From positions 1 through 62,005 of the forward strand of contig CAKTIO010000011.1 of assembly GCA_934565855.1 (NCBI GenBank): a stretch of 62,005 nucleotides of DNA, given 5' to 3'. The DNA is from an uncultured Dysosmobacter sp. (GTDB lineage: Bacteria; Bacillota; Clostridia; Oscillospirales; Oscillospiraceae). The translations under genes and the position numbers were made by a program. The stretch's first letter is position 1; every line of letters begins with the position of its first letter. Of this stretch, positions 55,771 to 62,004 are shown piece by piece. Under the pieces are notes generated by a model. The model was not told the origin of the DNA. It made no database searches and worked only from the letters and a program-made list of their open reading frames with translations.

Positions 55771-56693
55771 AAAGAGGAGAGAATGGTCTGATCCATGTCC
55801 ATCCTTTTTTCAGCAGCAAGGGGAACGGCAGTAAATTTTTTTGAAAAATTTCTGCTGAAATTTCACCTGTGAAATTTTCAGGAAATATCGGGTGCTAAAA
55901 AGTCAAACTCATGGTGAAAACTTGACAGACGCTTGAGGACAGTATGGACATATATAATTTGTAATGATTCCAATATATTTTGCCCTTGTGATATGACTGC
56001 AATTCTGCTATGATAATGTTAAGCTTAAAAGCTGCGTGAAAGTCTGCCGTTTCGGATCATGAGGCAGCAGATCAGACACGGGGACAGCTTTTGGTGCGTG
56101 ACGGCCTGCTCCCCGGCGTCATGGCGGGACATGAGTGCATCCGGGAATTGTAGATTGGCCGTGCGTGATAGGGTGGAATTGTCATTCGGCGTATTCTCGT
56201 TGAAATGACCTTAATGAGAGGAAGTAAGCTGCCGGGCGCGCGGGGGAGGCGAACCCCTGCCTATGCGTCGGGCAAGTCTGAAACCGGTATTTTCCCGAAT
56301 TGGCTGTACTTGCGGTCGGCATTGCCGTTTGCAGATACACACTTTGAGCCAAATGTGAAGCGCTTGTCCTGTGGGCGATGGGCGGCGTTAGCGTTTCTGC
56401 ATGATCCGCAGAATGAGGCGAACCAAGCCCGCTGTCACACGAGGACACGGCTCACGCAGGCTGTGTAACGCCAGTGATACATTGACTGACTTTGGGGAAA
56501 GGGGAAAGTATGCCCTTTTCCAAGGAAAGTGTATGAGAATAGTAGTTTTTAGACTACCAAATTGATGAAGTACGACTTTGAAGAAGGCCGTGCTTTTTTC
56601 TATCCTTTTTGAAACTATGACGGTATAAGTTGGCCTGCTGCCGGAGGGAACAATACCCAACGGCAACCTATTTCACAGCAGGAGGTGGTGCGT
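55771..56693. other. Gene-poor region with inverted repeats and possible structured RNA
   Basis: No convincing coding frame. Near the start are a weak GGATG/CATCC-T6 terminator candidate (55763-55810) and AT-rich hairpins (CTGAAATTTCAC / GTGAAATTTTCAG at 55855-55881). A promoter at 55986-56014 leads into AAAAGCTG ... CAGCTTTT (about 56036-56095), which encloses CTGCC/GGCAG, and then a GACGGCC/GGCGTC hairpin (about 56099-56121). From 56180 to 56470 the sequence is GC-rich and shows only low-quality frames on both strands. Confidence 0.4.
55986..56014 (+). promoter_or_regulatory. Promoter in the gene-poor region
   Basis: TTGTGA (55986-55991), 17 bp, TATGAT (56009-56014); would start a transcript near 56021 with no gene for more than 600 nt. 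Confidence 0.5.
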
Positions 56694-56783
56694 ATGGTGA
56701 TTTGCTGCTTTTTCTCCGGCGCCTGCAGCAATCCCCTTTTTCCCCGTGTACTCAGCACCTCCGGCGGTTGGGCCAACAAATGA
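56694..56783 (+). CDS. Putative 29-aa leader frame
   Basis: ATG with a perfect AGGAGG (56680-56685) at 8-nt spacing; 29 codons containing CC and C residues and a hydrophobic start (MVICCFFSG). It overlaps the next mini-frame by ATGA. Too short to recognise; could be a regulatory leader for the HTH gene. Confidence 0.35.
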   Translation: MVICCFFSGACSNPLFPRVLSTSGGWANK

Positions 56784-56860
56784 AGAAAACAGAGGTTTGC
56801 GTGACTTTAGGAACGGAATGGAACTTCCTTGTTCTGTTCTTCCAGACCGCAGCCATCTGA
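56780..56860 (+). CDS. Putative 26-aa coupled frame before the HTH gene
   Basis: Starts in the ATGA overlap with the previous mini-frame (MKKTEVCVTLG...) and ends just before the conserved part of the HTH protein, which lies in the +1 frame. Either a coupled leader or the 5' part of a frameshifted HTH gene. Confidence 0.3.
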   Translation: MKKTEVCVTLGTEWNFLVLFFQTAAI

Positions 56861-57263
56861 ATTAAGCGATACAGCCTCATTCGGGCTGTACACAGATTAT
56901 TATGCACGCAGAGTAGGACTGTCTCAAAACAGACTGTCCGTTTGTGCGAGAATGAGTCAATCAAGGTTAAATAAGATCGTAAACGGAACCATCCAGAACG
57001 TTCCCGTGGAAACTCTGGTGAGTCTCTGTCTGGTTCTGAGATTGAACGAGGATGAAGCTATAGATTATTTGGCAAGGTGTGAAAGAGCGTTTTCCCCAGC
57101 AAAGCCTGTCCACCAATGTTATTTGGAACTGATCTGGCTATACTCCCAAACAGAGCAAAATTACAGAGGTCTTTCAAACAAAGAATTGCAAATGGTTTTG
57201 AATGAGGCAGATGATTATTTAATAGCAAAAGGATTTCCGGCGCTGCCGGACTGCAATTTGTAA
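56829..57263 (+). CDS. XRE-type helix-turn-helix regulator of the element
   Basis: Up to 144 aa. The HTH is GLSQNRLSVCARMSQSRLNKIVNGT (split mentally into two helices), followed by NVPVETLVSLCLVLRLNEDEAIDYLARC and a C-terminal helical domain. The conserved part should begin near the SFGLYTDYYARR stretch, but no ATG or GTG is available there; the only non-CTG start is the TTG at 56829 without a good RBS. Start therefore doubtful (CTG start, coupling or frameshift). It probably controls the downstream replication and integration genes. Confidence 0.6.
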   Translation: MFCSSRPQPSELSDTASFGLYTDYYARRVGLSQNRLSVCARMSQSRLNKIVNGTIQNVPVETLVSLCLVLRLNEDEAIDYLARCERAFSPAKPVHQCYLELIWLYSQTEQNYRGLSNKELQMVLNEADDYLIAKGFPALPDCNL

Positions 57264-57267
57264 AGGT

Positions 57268-57324
57268 AAGGCAGAGGACAAAATTTATTCCATTACGGAA
57301 TAAGTAATGTCCTCCGCCTTTTGT
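57268..57324 (+). terminator. Hairpin after the HTH gene (terminator-like)
   Basis: Outer stems AAGGC/GCCTT and GAGGACA/TGTCCTC, inner stem TTATTCC/GGAATAA, loop ATTAC, then TTTTG. Best read as a terminator; the ATTAC loop resembles the end of CRESS nonanucleotides but the preceding bases do not fit. Confidence 0.6.
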
Positions 57325-57421
57325 TATTCTATTCCTGCAATCAGGATTGCTTCATTCCTACCAACCCAGCGGCGTCCGATCAACGCTGCGCTGTACACTT
57401 ATGAAAGGAACAGATATTTCC

Positions 57422-57739
57422 ATGTTGAATATTCGTGATCTTCGGATCGATCCCGCCTCGCTGGGGGCAAAGAAGCTGTTGGTGGATGTTGCACCGGCGT
57501 ATGAGTATAAAGATGGCAAGCGCACGGATACCGTGACCGGCTATCGCTATATCGTTGCGCTGCCTGCACATAGCCTTGAGAAAATCGGTGTCCGCATTGA
57601 TGGTAAGCAGCTCATGGAAAAGCCGGAAGGCTTTGTCGAAGTTGAGTTTGCCGACCTTGAAGTGTCCGCTTATGAATCTCAGGGCCATGTCCAGTTCACC
57701 GCAAAAGCCACCGGCATTTCTACCGTCAGGAAAAATTGA
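57422..57739 (+). CDS. Small conserved mobile-element protein of unknown function
   Basis: 105 aa, predicted mainly beta, no Cys cluster or membrane segment. It occupies the place where Tn916-type elements have their small DUF961-like genes ahead of the replication/transfer genes, but I cannot assign the family from sequence. The start ATG at 57422 has AAAGGAA 11 nt upstream. Possibly an accessory ssDNA- or Rep-associated protein (inference from position). Confidence 0.6.
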   Translation: MLNIRDLRIDPASLGAKKLLVDVAPAYEYKDGKRTDTVTGYRYIVALPAHSLEKIGVRIDGKQLMEKPEGFVEVEFADLEVSAYESQGHVQFTAKATGISTVRKN

Positions 57740-57779
57740 CGGTCGCAACCGGGCGGCCAAGGCGCAGCAGACGGGAACC

Positions 57780-57804
57780 GATATTTTCCATCAAGGAAAA
57801 TATC
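57780..57804. repeat. Hairpin upstream of the Rep origin
   Basis: GATATTTTCC / GGAAAATATC, perfect 10-bp arms around ATCAA. A further GGCGGC/GCCGCC hairpin follows (about 57810-57829). Together with the origin stem-loop they make three consecutive inverted repeats in the 160-bp spacer before rep. Confidence 0.7.
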
Positions 57805-57831
57805 CCCCGGCGGCAGCGCCAGCGCCGCCCC

Positions 57832-57864
57832 GCTGCCCCACGGTAAGTATTACCGTGGGGCAGC
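57832..57864 (+). other. Putative rolling-circle origin stem-loop with CRESS nonanucleotide
   Basis: Perfect 15-bp inverted repeat (57832-57846 with 57850-57864). Read as in geminivirus and circovirus origins, the GC-rich stem GCTGCCCCACGG / CCGTGGGGCAGC presents TAAGTATTACC at its tip. AAGTATTAC (57845-57853) fits NANTATTAC exactly; the expected nick is between T57851 and A57852. It lies 33 bp upstream of the rep start codon. Confidence 0.85.
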
Positions 57865-57878
57865 AAGGTAGCGGTAGC
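57859..57878 (+). repeat. Hexamer repeats beside the origin (candidate Rep-binding iterons)
   Basis: GGCAGC (57859-57864, in the right arm), then after AA two tandem GGTAGC (57867-57872 and 57873-57878). Another GGCAGC is left of the stem-loop in the GC-rich hairpin (57811-57816). The layout resembles the CGGCAG repeats next to the porcine circovirus origin. Confidence 0.6.
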
Positions 57879-57897
57879 AAAGAAAGGAGACCATGAC

Positions 57898-58854
57898 ATG
57901 GCTGCACAAGACCCGCAAAGCCGCAGATGGTCGTTGACCATCAACAATCCAAAAGACTGCGGTCTTGACCATGATACGATTATCGAAAGGCTGTACCTGT
58001 TTCATCCAAGGTATTTTTGCCTCGCAGACGAGATCGGTGAAAGCGGAACCTATCATACGCATGTCTACCTGTTTTCCCATTCCCCGATTCGATTCAGTAC
58101 CGTAAAGAACCGCTTTCCGCCTGCTCACATTGAAAAGAGCATGAAAGGCTCCGGGGCAAATCGAAACTATATCACCAAAAGTGGAAAATGGGCTGACACG
58201 AAAAAAGCGGAAACCTCTGTAGAGGGAACTTTCTTTGAGTTTGGTGACATTCCCACAGAAGCCGAGGAAGATTCTCCCTCCATGTATGCCCTCATGGGCT
58301 GTGTGGAGCAGGGCATGACCAATGCCGAAATTATCCGGCAGAAGCCGTCTTATGCATTCCGAATCAAGGGCATTGATGAGATGCGGGACACCTTGCAGGC
58401 AGAGCGGTATATGAAGGAAAATCGCGCCGTTCAGGTACTTTATTTCTATGGTGACAGCGGAACTGGAAAGACGCGAAGTATTTTTGCATCCCACAAGCCG
58501 GAGGACATCTGCCGTATTACCGATTACGGTGGCAAAAATGGCACGAAATTCGATTCTTACCATGGACAGCCCGTGTTGGTATTTGAAGAATTTCACAGTC
58601 AAATTCCGATTGCCGCCATGCTCAATTATTTGGATATTTACCCCTTGCAGCTCCCGGCCCGATACCATGACCGCACAGCCTGCTATACCACCGTCTACAT
58701 CACTTCCAATATCTCTTTGGACGAACAGTATATGGAAGTACAACGCTCTGAACTGGAGACATGGCGGGCATTCCTGCGGCGTATCGGCTGCGTGAAGGAG
58801 TTCCGCAGGGGTAAACCGCCGAGGGAGGTGCCGCTCCATGACAAGAGAAGATAA
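57898..58854 (+). CDS. rep: CRESS-DNA-virus-like Rep: HUH endonuclease fused to SF3 helicase
   Basis: 318-aa rolling-circle initiator. The N-terminal HUH domain has motif I WSLTINNP (residues 11-18), motif II YHTHVYL with HxH at 53-55 and motif III YITK with Tyr91 and Lys94. The C-terminal superfamily 3 helicase has Walker A GDSGTGKT (185-192), Walker B VLVFEE (226-231) and motif C ITSN (268-271). This order, size and motif set match circovirus/geminivirus-like Reps and their bacterial plasmid relatives, not MobT/Rep_trans of Tn916. RBS AAAGGAG, spacing 8. Its cognate origin lies just upstream. It overlaps the ATPase gene by 17 nt. Confidence 0.92.
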   Translation: MAAQDPQSRRWSLTINNPKDCGLDHDTIIERLYLFHPRYFCLADEIGESGTYHTHVYLFSHSPIRFSTVKNRFPPAHIEKSMKGSGANRNYITKSGKWADTKKAETSVEGTFFEFGDIPTEAEEDSPSMYALMGCVEQGMTNAEIIRQKPSYAFRIKGIDEMRDTLQAERYMKENRAVQVLYFYGDSGTGKTRSIFASHKPEDICRITDYGGKNGTKFDSYHGQPVLVFEEFHSQIPIAAMLNYLDIYPLQLPARYHDRTACYTTVYITSNISLDEQYMEVQRSELETWRAFLRRIGCVKEFRRGKPPREVPLHDKRR

Positions 58855-60139
58855 GAAAAACATCGAGCGCCGCGCATATTGGCATGACCTCTTCCGTCAG
58901 CTTCGCAATGTCCCCGATCTTCCGCTCAAGCTTTTCGCTCTTGCACTTTTCTTTGTTGGTGCTGTGTACGTTGCCACAAAGCAGGCTGCATTGTGCGAAC
59001 AGGTAAAGCACATCGAGTTAATTTCCCCCATTCTCAAGGCCGCGATGGAACACGCCTTGCTTGCCTATCTGCTGGCGGGTGCTGCGGCGTTGCTGGCGCT
59101 CCTGCTCTATCCCTTTGGCAAACGGGCAGTGAAAGACCAGCTTCAATGCATCGGCCTCATAAACCACGCGGGGATGCCGCCCGATTTGCTCCGCAAGCGC
59201 CGTGATAAGGATAATCCCCGTGTCACGGTATGGGAGTTTTGCAACCGAAGCATTCCGTTGCAAGAGTGGGAGAAAAAGCGCCTCGCCATTGAAACGGCTC
59301 TGGGAATCACCGTTGTTAAGCTGGCCTACGCCAAGGGCAAGAGCCGTGTGCTGGTGTATGCTGTCTCTGCTGGAGATGATTTGCCGGATGTTCTGAAATG
59401 GAAAGACAGCTATCTTTCGCCGGACAGCTTTGTGCTGGTGTTGGGGGAAAGCTACACCGGCCCTGAGACAGTCAACCTCGCACACATTCCGCATATCCTC
59501 TTAGGCGGCTCCACGGGTAGTGGCAAGAGCGTTCTGCTGAAACTGCTGCTTATGCAGGCGCTCCACAAGGGAGCGGAAGTCTATATTGCCGACTTCAAAG
59601 GCGGTGTGGATTTTCCCAAGGTCTGGCACGAGAAATGCCGGATGTGCTTTACAGAGGAAGATTTGTGCGATACCCTTGACCGGCTTGTGGAAGATCTGGA
59701 ACGCCGTAAGAGCACTTTCAAGGCGCTGGGCTGTCCAAACATCGACGCCTACAACGAAACCGCAGAGCAGCCGCTCCCACGGCTCATATTTGCCTGTGAC
59801 GAGGTGGCGGAGATGTTGGACAAGACCGGAGCCGACAATGAGCGGAAGAAGCTGCTGGCGCAAATTGAAAACAAGCTGTCCACCATTGCACGGCAGGGAC
59901 GGGCGTTTGGAATCCACCTCATTCTTGCCACGCAGAGGCCGGACGCAACGATCATTCCCGGCCAGATACGCAATAACATGGATTTCCGTGTTTGCGGCAG
60001 GGCGGACAGCGTACTTTCGCAAATCATTCTCGACAACACCAGCGCCGCCGAACAGATACCCAAGGATGCAAGGGGCCGCTTCATCACCGGGGACGGTACG
60101 GTATTTCAAGGCTATCTGTTCAACGAGGAGCAGTTGTGA
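58838..60139 (+). CDS. FtsK/SpoIIIE-type DNA translocase (TcpA-like coupling protein)
   Basis: 433 aa with two N-terminal TM helices (about 30-47 and 72-92) and a RecA-like motor with Walker A GGSTGSGKS (223-231), IADFKGGVDF (250-259), Walker B LIFACDEVAE and the sensor region ILATQRPDATIIPGQIRNN. No FtsK gamma domain. Tn916-type elements use such a protein to feed ssDNA into or across the membrane during transfer. It overlaps rep, so both are made together; it is the only transfer gene seen, which suggests a mobilizable rather than self-transmissible element. Confidence 0.92.
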   Translation: MTREDKKNIERRAYWHDLFRQLRNVPDLPLKLFALALFFVGAVYVATKQAALCEQVKHIELISPILKAAMEHALLAYLLAGAAALLALLLYPFGKRAVKDQLQCIGLINHAGMPPDLLRKRRDKDNPRVTVWEFCNRSIPLQEWEKKRLAIETALGITVVKLAYAKGKSRVLVYAVSAGDDLPDVLKWKDSYLSPDSFVLVLGESYTGPETVNLAHIPHILLGGSTGSGKSVLLKLLLMQALHKGAEVYIADFKGGVDFPKVWHEKCRMCFTEEDLCDTLDRLVEDLERRKSTFKALGCPNIDAYNETAEQPLPRLIFACDEVAEMLDKTGADNERKKLLAQIENKLSTIARQGRAFGIHLILATQRPDATIIPGQIRNNMDFRVCGRADSVLSQIILDNTSAAEQIPKDARGRFITGDGTVFQGYLFNEEQL

Positions 60140-60149
60140 GGTGGTTCTC

Positions 60150-60350
60150 ATGGCGTATGACATCCCCATCTGGCAGAAAGCCAATCTTACACTGGAAGAA
60201 GCAGCGTCCTATTTCAATATTGGCATTAATAAACTCCGCCAAATGACCGATACCAAGGACTGCGAAAAGTATGTGCTATGGGTCGGAAATCGGCGGTTAA
60301 TAAAACGGAAAGCATTTGAATCGTATCTCCAAAACGAATATTCGATTTAA
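60150..60350 (+). CDS. xis: Excisionase-type small DNA-binding protein
   Basis: 66 aa, winged-helix excisionase of the Tn916 Xis kind: IPIWQKANLTLEEAASYFNIGINKLRQM with a C-terminal NRRLIKRKAFESYL. The start ATG has GAGGTGG upstream and follows the ATPase gene by 10 nt. It directs the integrase towards excision. It is separated from int by a strong hairpin. Confidence 0.88.
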   Translation: MAYDIPIWQKANLTLEEAASYFNIGINKLRQMTDTKDCEKYVLWVGNRRLIKRKAFESYLQNEYSI

Positions 60351-60360
60351 GTGGCAATAG

Positions 60361-60409
60361 GCGCTCCAATGTGTTATGATAACTCTATCATACATATTGG
60401 AGCGCTTTT
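60361..60409 (+). terminator. Hairpin between xis and int
   Basis: GCGCTCCAAT / ATTGGAGCGC (10 bp) enclosing TATGATA / TATCATA (7 bp), followed by TTTT. Reads as a terminator or attenuator limiting int transcription from upstream; it also contains TATGAT, which could be a -10 for int. Confidence 0.75.
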
Positions 60410-60428
60410 CCAGAAAGGAGTGTGCGAT

Positions 60429-61586
60429 TTGGCGGAAAAGCGCAAAGATAAGAATGGACGTGTCCTCAAAACCGGGGAAAATCAGCGCAAAAACGGAACC
60501 TATGAATACCGTTATTCCGATGGTCATGGCAAGATACGAAGTGTTTACGGGAAAACGCTGGAAGCACTCCGAAAAAAAGAGGAAGCCATTCAACGCGATA
60601 TGGCAGATGGTATCGACTATACGGCTGGTGAAATCACCGTTTCTGAACTGGTTGACCGATATATGAACCTGAAACGGGATTTGAGCGAGAACACCCGTCG
60701 AGGCTATGGAACGGTCATCAACCGCATCAAGGAATCACCATTTGGTGAAATGAAGGTACGGACGGTCAAACTGTCTGATGCAAAGGCGTTCTATATCAGT
60801 CTGCATGACAGGGGGATGAAGCGCAACACCATCGGTATTTTCCATTCTGTGCTGCATCCCGCATTTGAAATGGCTGTGGACGATGACATGATTCGCAAGA
60901 ACCCCTTTAAGTTTCAGATAGCTGACATTCTTCCGAACGATGCTGGGAAGCGTACTGCGCTGACTAAGGCTCAACAGGATGCTTATTTGAAGTATGTGCA
61001 GGAATACGGTCAGGACAATTACTATGATGATATTGTGGTTTTGCTGGGGACAGGGCTTCGCGTCAGCGAACTATATGGTCTGACAAAGCAGGATGTTGAC
61101 TTCAAGACGCGATGCATCTACATTGACCACCAGCTATGCCGAACAGCAGACAAGCCCTATTTCATCACCAGTCCCAAGACAGCCAGCGGTGTGAGAACGA
61201 TTCCCATGACAGACGCTGTTTATCTGGCCTTGAAGCGAGTTATGAAGAACCGAACCGTCAGCAAGTCGGAGCGAATCATAGATGGTTATGGTGGTTTCAT
61301 CTTCCTTGATAAATCCGGTATGCCAAAGGTTGCTATGCACTTACAGAACTGCATGAGAGGTATCCAGAAGAAAATCAATCGTATTTACGGCAATTCGTTT
61401 CCAAAGGTGACACCTCATGTTCTGCGTCATACCTTTTGTACGAATATGCAGCAAGGTGGCATTGACGTGAAAAGTCTGCAATATCTCATGGGGCACTCCA
61501 ATGTCAGCGTGACACTGGATGTCTACACACATACAGACTTCCGTGCGGTGCAAGAGGCGTTTGCAAAAGTTGCAGCCAACCTGTGA
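60429..61586 (+). CDS. int: Tyrosine recombinase integrase, Tn916 family
   Basis: 385 aa from TTG at 60429, 8 nt after GAAAGGAG. The N-terminal AP2-like arm-binding domain (YEYRYSDGHGKIRSVYGK, about 25-42) is followed by the core-binding SAM-like domain and the catalytic domain with R211 (GTGLRVSEL), K250, H330-x-x-R333 (HVLRHTF), H356 (GHSNVS) and Tyr366 (DVYTHTD). All six catalytic positions are present, so it should be active. It lies at the right end of the element as in Tn916. Confidence 0.94.
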   Translation: MAEKRKDKNGRVLKTGENQRKNGTYEYRYSDGHGKIRSVYGKTLEALRKKEEAIQRDMADGIDYTAGEITVSELVDRYMNLKRDLSENTRRGYGTVINRIKESPFGEMKVRTVKLSDAKAFYISLHDRGMKRNTIGIFHSVLHPAFEMAVDDDMIRKNPFKFQIADILPNDAGKRTALTKAQQDAYLKYVQEYGQDNYYDDIVVLLGTGLRVSELYGLTKQDVDFKTRCIYIDHQLCRTADKPYFITSPKTASGVRTIPMTDAVYLALKRVMKNRTVSKSERIIDGYGGFIFLDKSGMPKVAMHLQNCMRGIQKKINRIYGNSFPKVTPHVLRHTFCTNMQQGGIDVKSLQYLMGHSNVSVTLDVYTHTDFRAVQEAFAKVAANL

Positions 61587-61786
61587 ATTTTGCCCCGGCC
61601 ACCTTACCACAAAAGTTACCATCTTCAGTCGTTAACTTACGTAGAGCCTTGTAGAGCATTTTTGAAAAAGTGTAGAACGTACCCGTTATATCTATACTTT
61701 TCTCTATTTTTTATATCAGATTGTTGCGGATTTCGGTTGGGCGGCATGTATTAAGCCGCAGCTGTCCAGCTGTTATCCAACCATTG
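61587..61786. other. Right-end region behind int with repeats
   Basis: Contains TTACCAC-N5-TTACCAT (61605-61623), similar to the pair at 50628-50645; three GTAGAGC/GTAGAAC repeats (61642-61648, 61652-61658, 61673-61679); and an AT-rich tract. These are candidate integrase arm sites and element end. Beyond about 61720 the sequence returns to GC-rich host-like DNA without a recognisable gene. Confidence 0.45.
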
Positions 61787-61822
61787 GCTCCGGCGCTCCG
61801 TTTGGAACGCCGGAGCTTTTTC
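61787..61822 (+). terminator. Terminator upstream of the tRNA
   Basis: GCTCCGGCG (61787-61795) / CGCCGGAGC (61808-61816), T5. It may belong to a host transcription unit cut off by the element. Confidence 0.75.
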
Positions 61823-61869
61823 CGGCAAGTAAGCACCGCAAAACTTTTTTGTTTTTTCAAATTTTCTTA

Positions 61870-61899
61870 TTGACAAAACACCCGCCCATCTGCTATAGT
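61870..61899 (+). promoter_or_regulatory. tRNA promoter
   Basis: TTGACA (61870-61875), 18 bp, TATAGT (61894-61899), about 28 bp before the tRNA. Confidence 0.75.
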
Positions 61900-61927
61900 A
61901 GTTTCTGCCCGTTACGGGTGACTGTTT

Positions 61928-62004
61928 GGCGGCATAGCTCAGTTGGCTAGAGCATGCGGTTCATACCCGCAGTGTCCCCGGTTCAAATCCAGGTGCCGCT
62001 ACCA
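61928..62004 (+). tRNA. tRNA with CAT anticodon (elongator Met or Ile2)
   Basis: 77 nt including encoded CCA. D stem GCTC/GAGC; anticodon stem TGCGG/CCGCA with loop TTCATAC; T loop TTCAAAT. The anticodon stem lacks the GGG/CCC of initiator tRNA. Two irregularities: G1 faces U at 72, and the T stem CCCGG/CCAGG has one C-A mismatch. Whether it is Met or lysidine-modified Ile cannot be decided by reading; TilS is encoded in this window. Confidence 0.88.

Larger units (their letters stand above)
50600..61720. mobile_element. Putative integrated mobilizable element with CRESS-type replication module
   Basis: Region of lower GC and different codon use between groEL and a host tRNA. It contains, in order, a cargo amino-acid metabolism cluster (50867-55770), a gene-poor stretch, and a replication-transfer-integration module: HTH regulator, small protein, CRESS-like Rep with origin, FtsK-type ATPase, excisionase, Tn916-type integrase. 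Exact ends are not proven. Candidates are TTACCAC-type repeat pairs at 50628-50645 and 61605-61623, or imperfect AT-rich inverted ends near 50783-50803 and 61693-61715. The cargo cluster may or may not be inside the original element. Confidence 0.65.

Noticed and set aside
56182..56468. Short frames on both strands in the gene-poor region (88 and 87 codons)
   Set aside because: No RBS, no recognisable motif, and composition typical of chance frames; not reported as genes.
57268..57324. Second origin-like hairpin with ATTAC loop
   Set aside because: Only five of nine nonanucleotide positions fit and a T run follows; the terminator reading is simpler, and the 57832-57864 stem-loop is a complete match next to rep.
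61928..62004. tRNA 3' end as the integration site of the element
   Set aside because: The integrase lies on the 5' side of the tRNA and no copy of the tRNA 3' end occurs at the left boundary.
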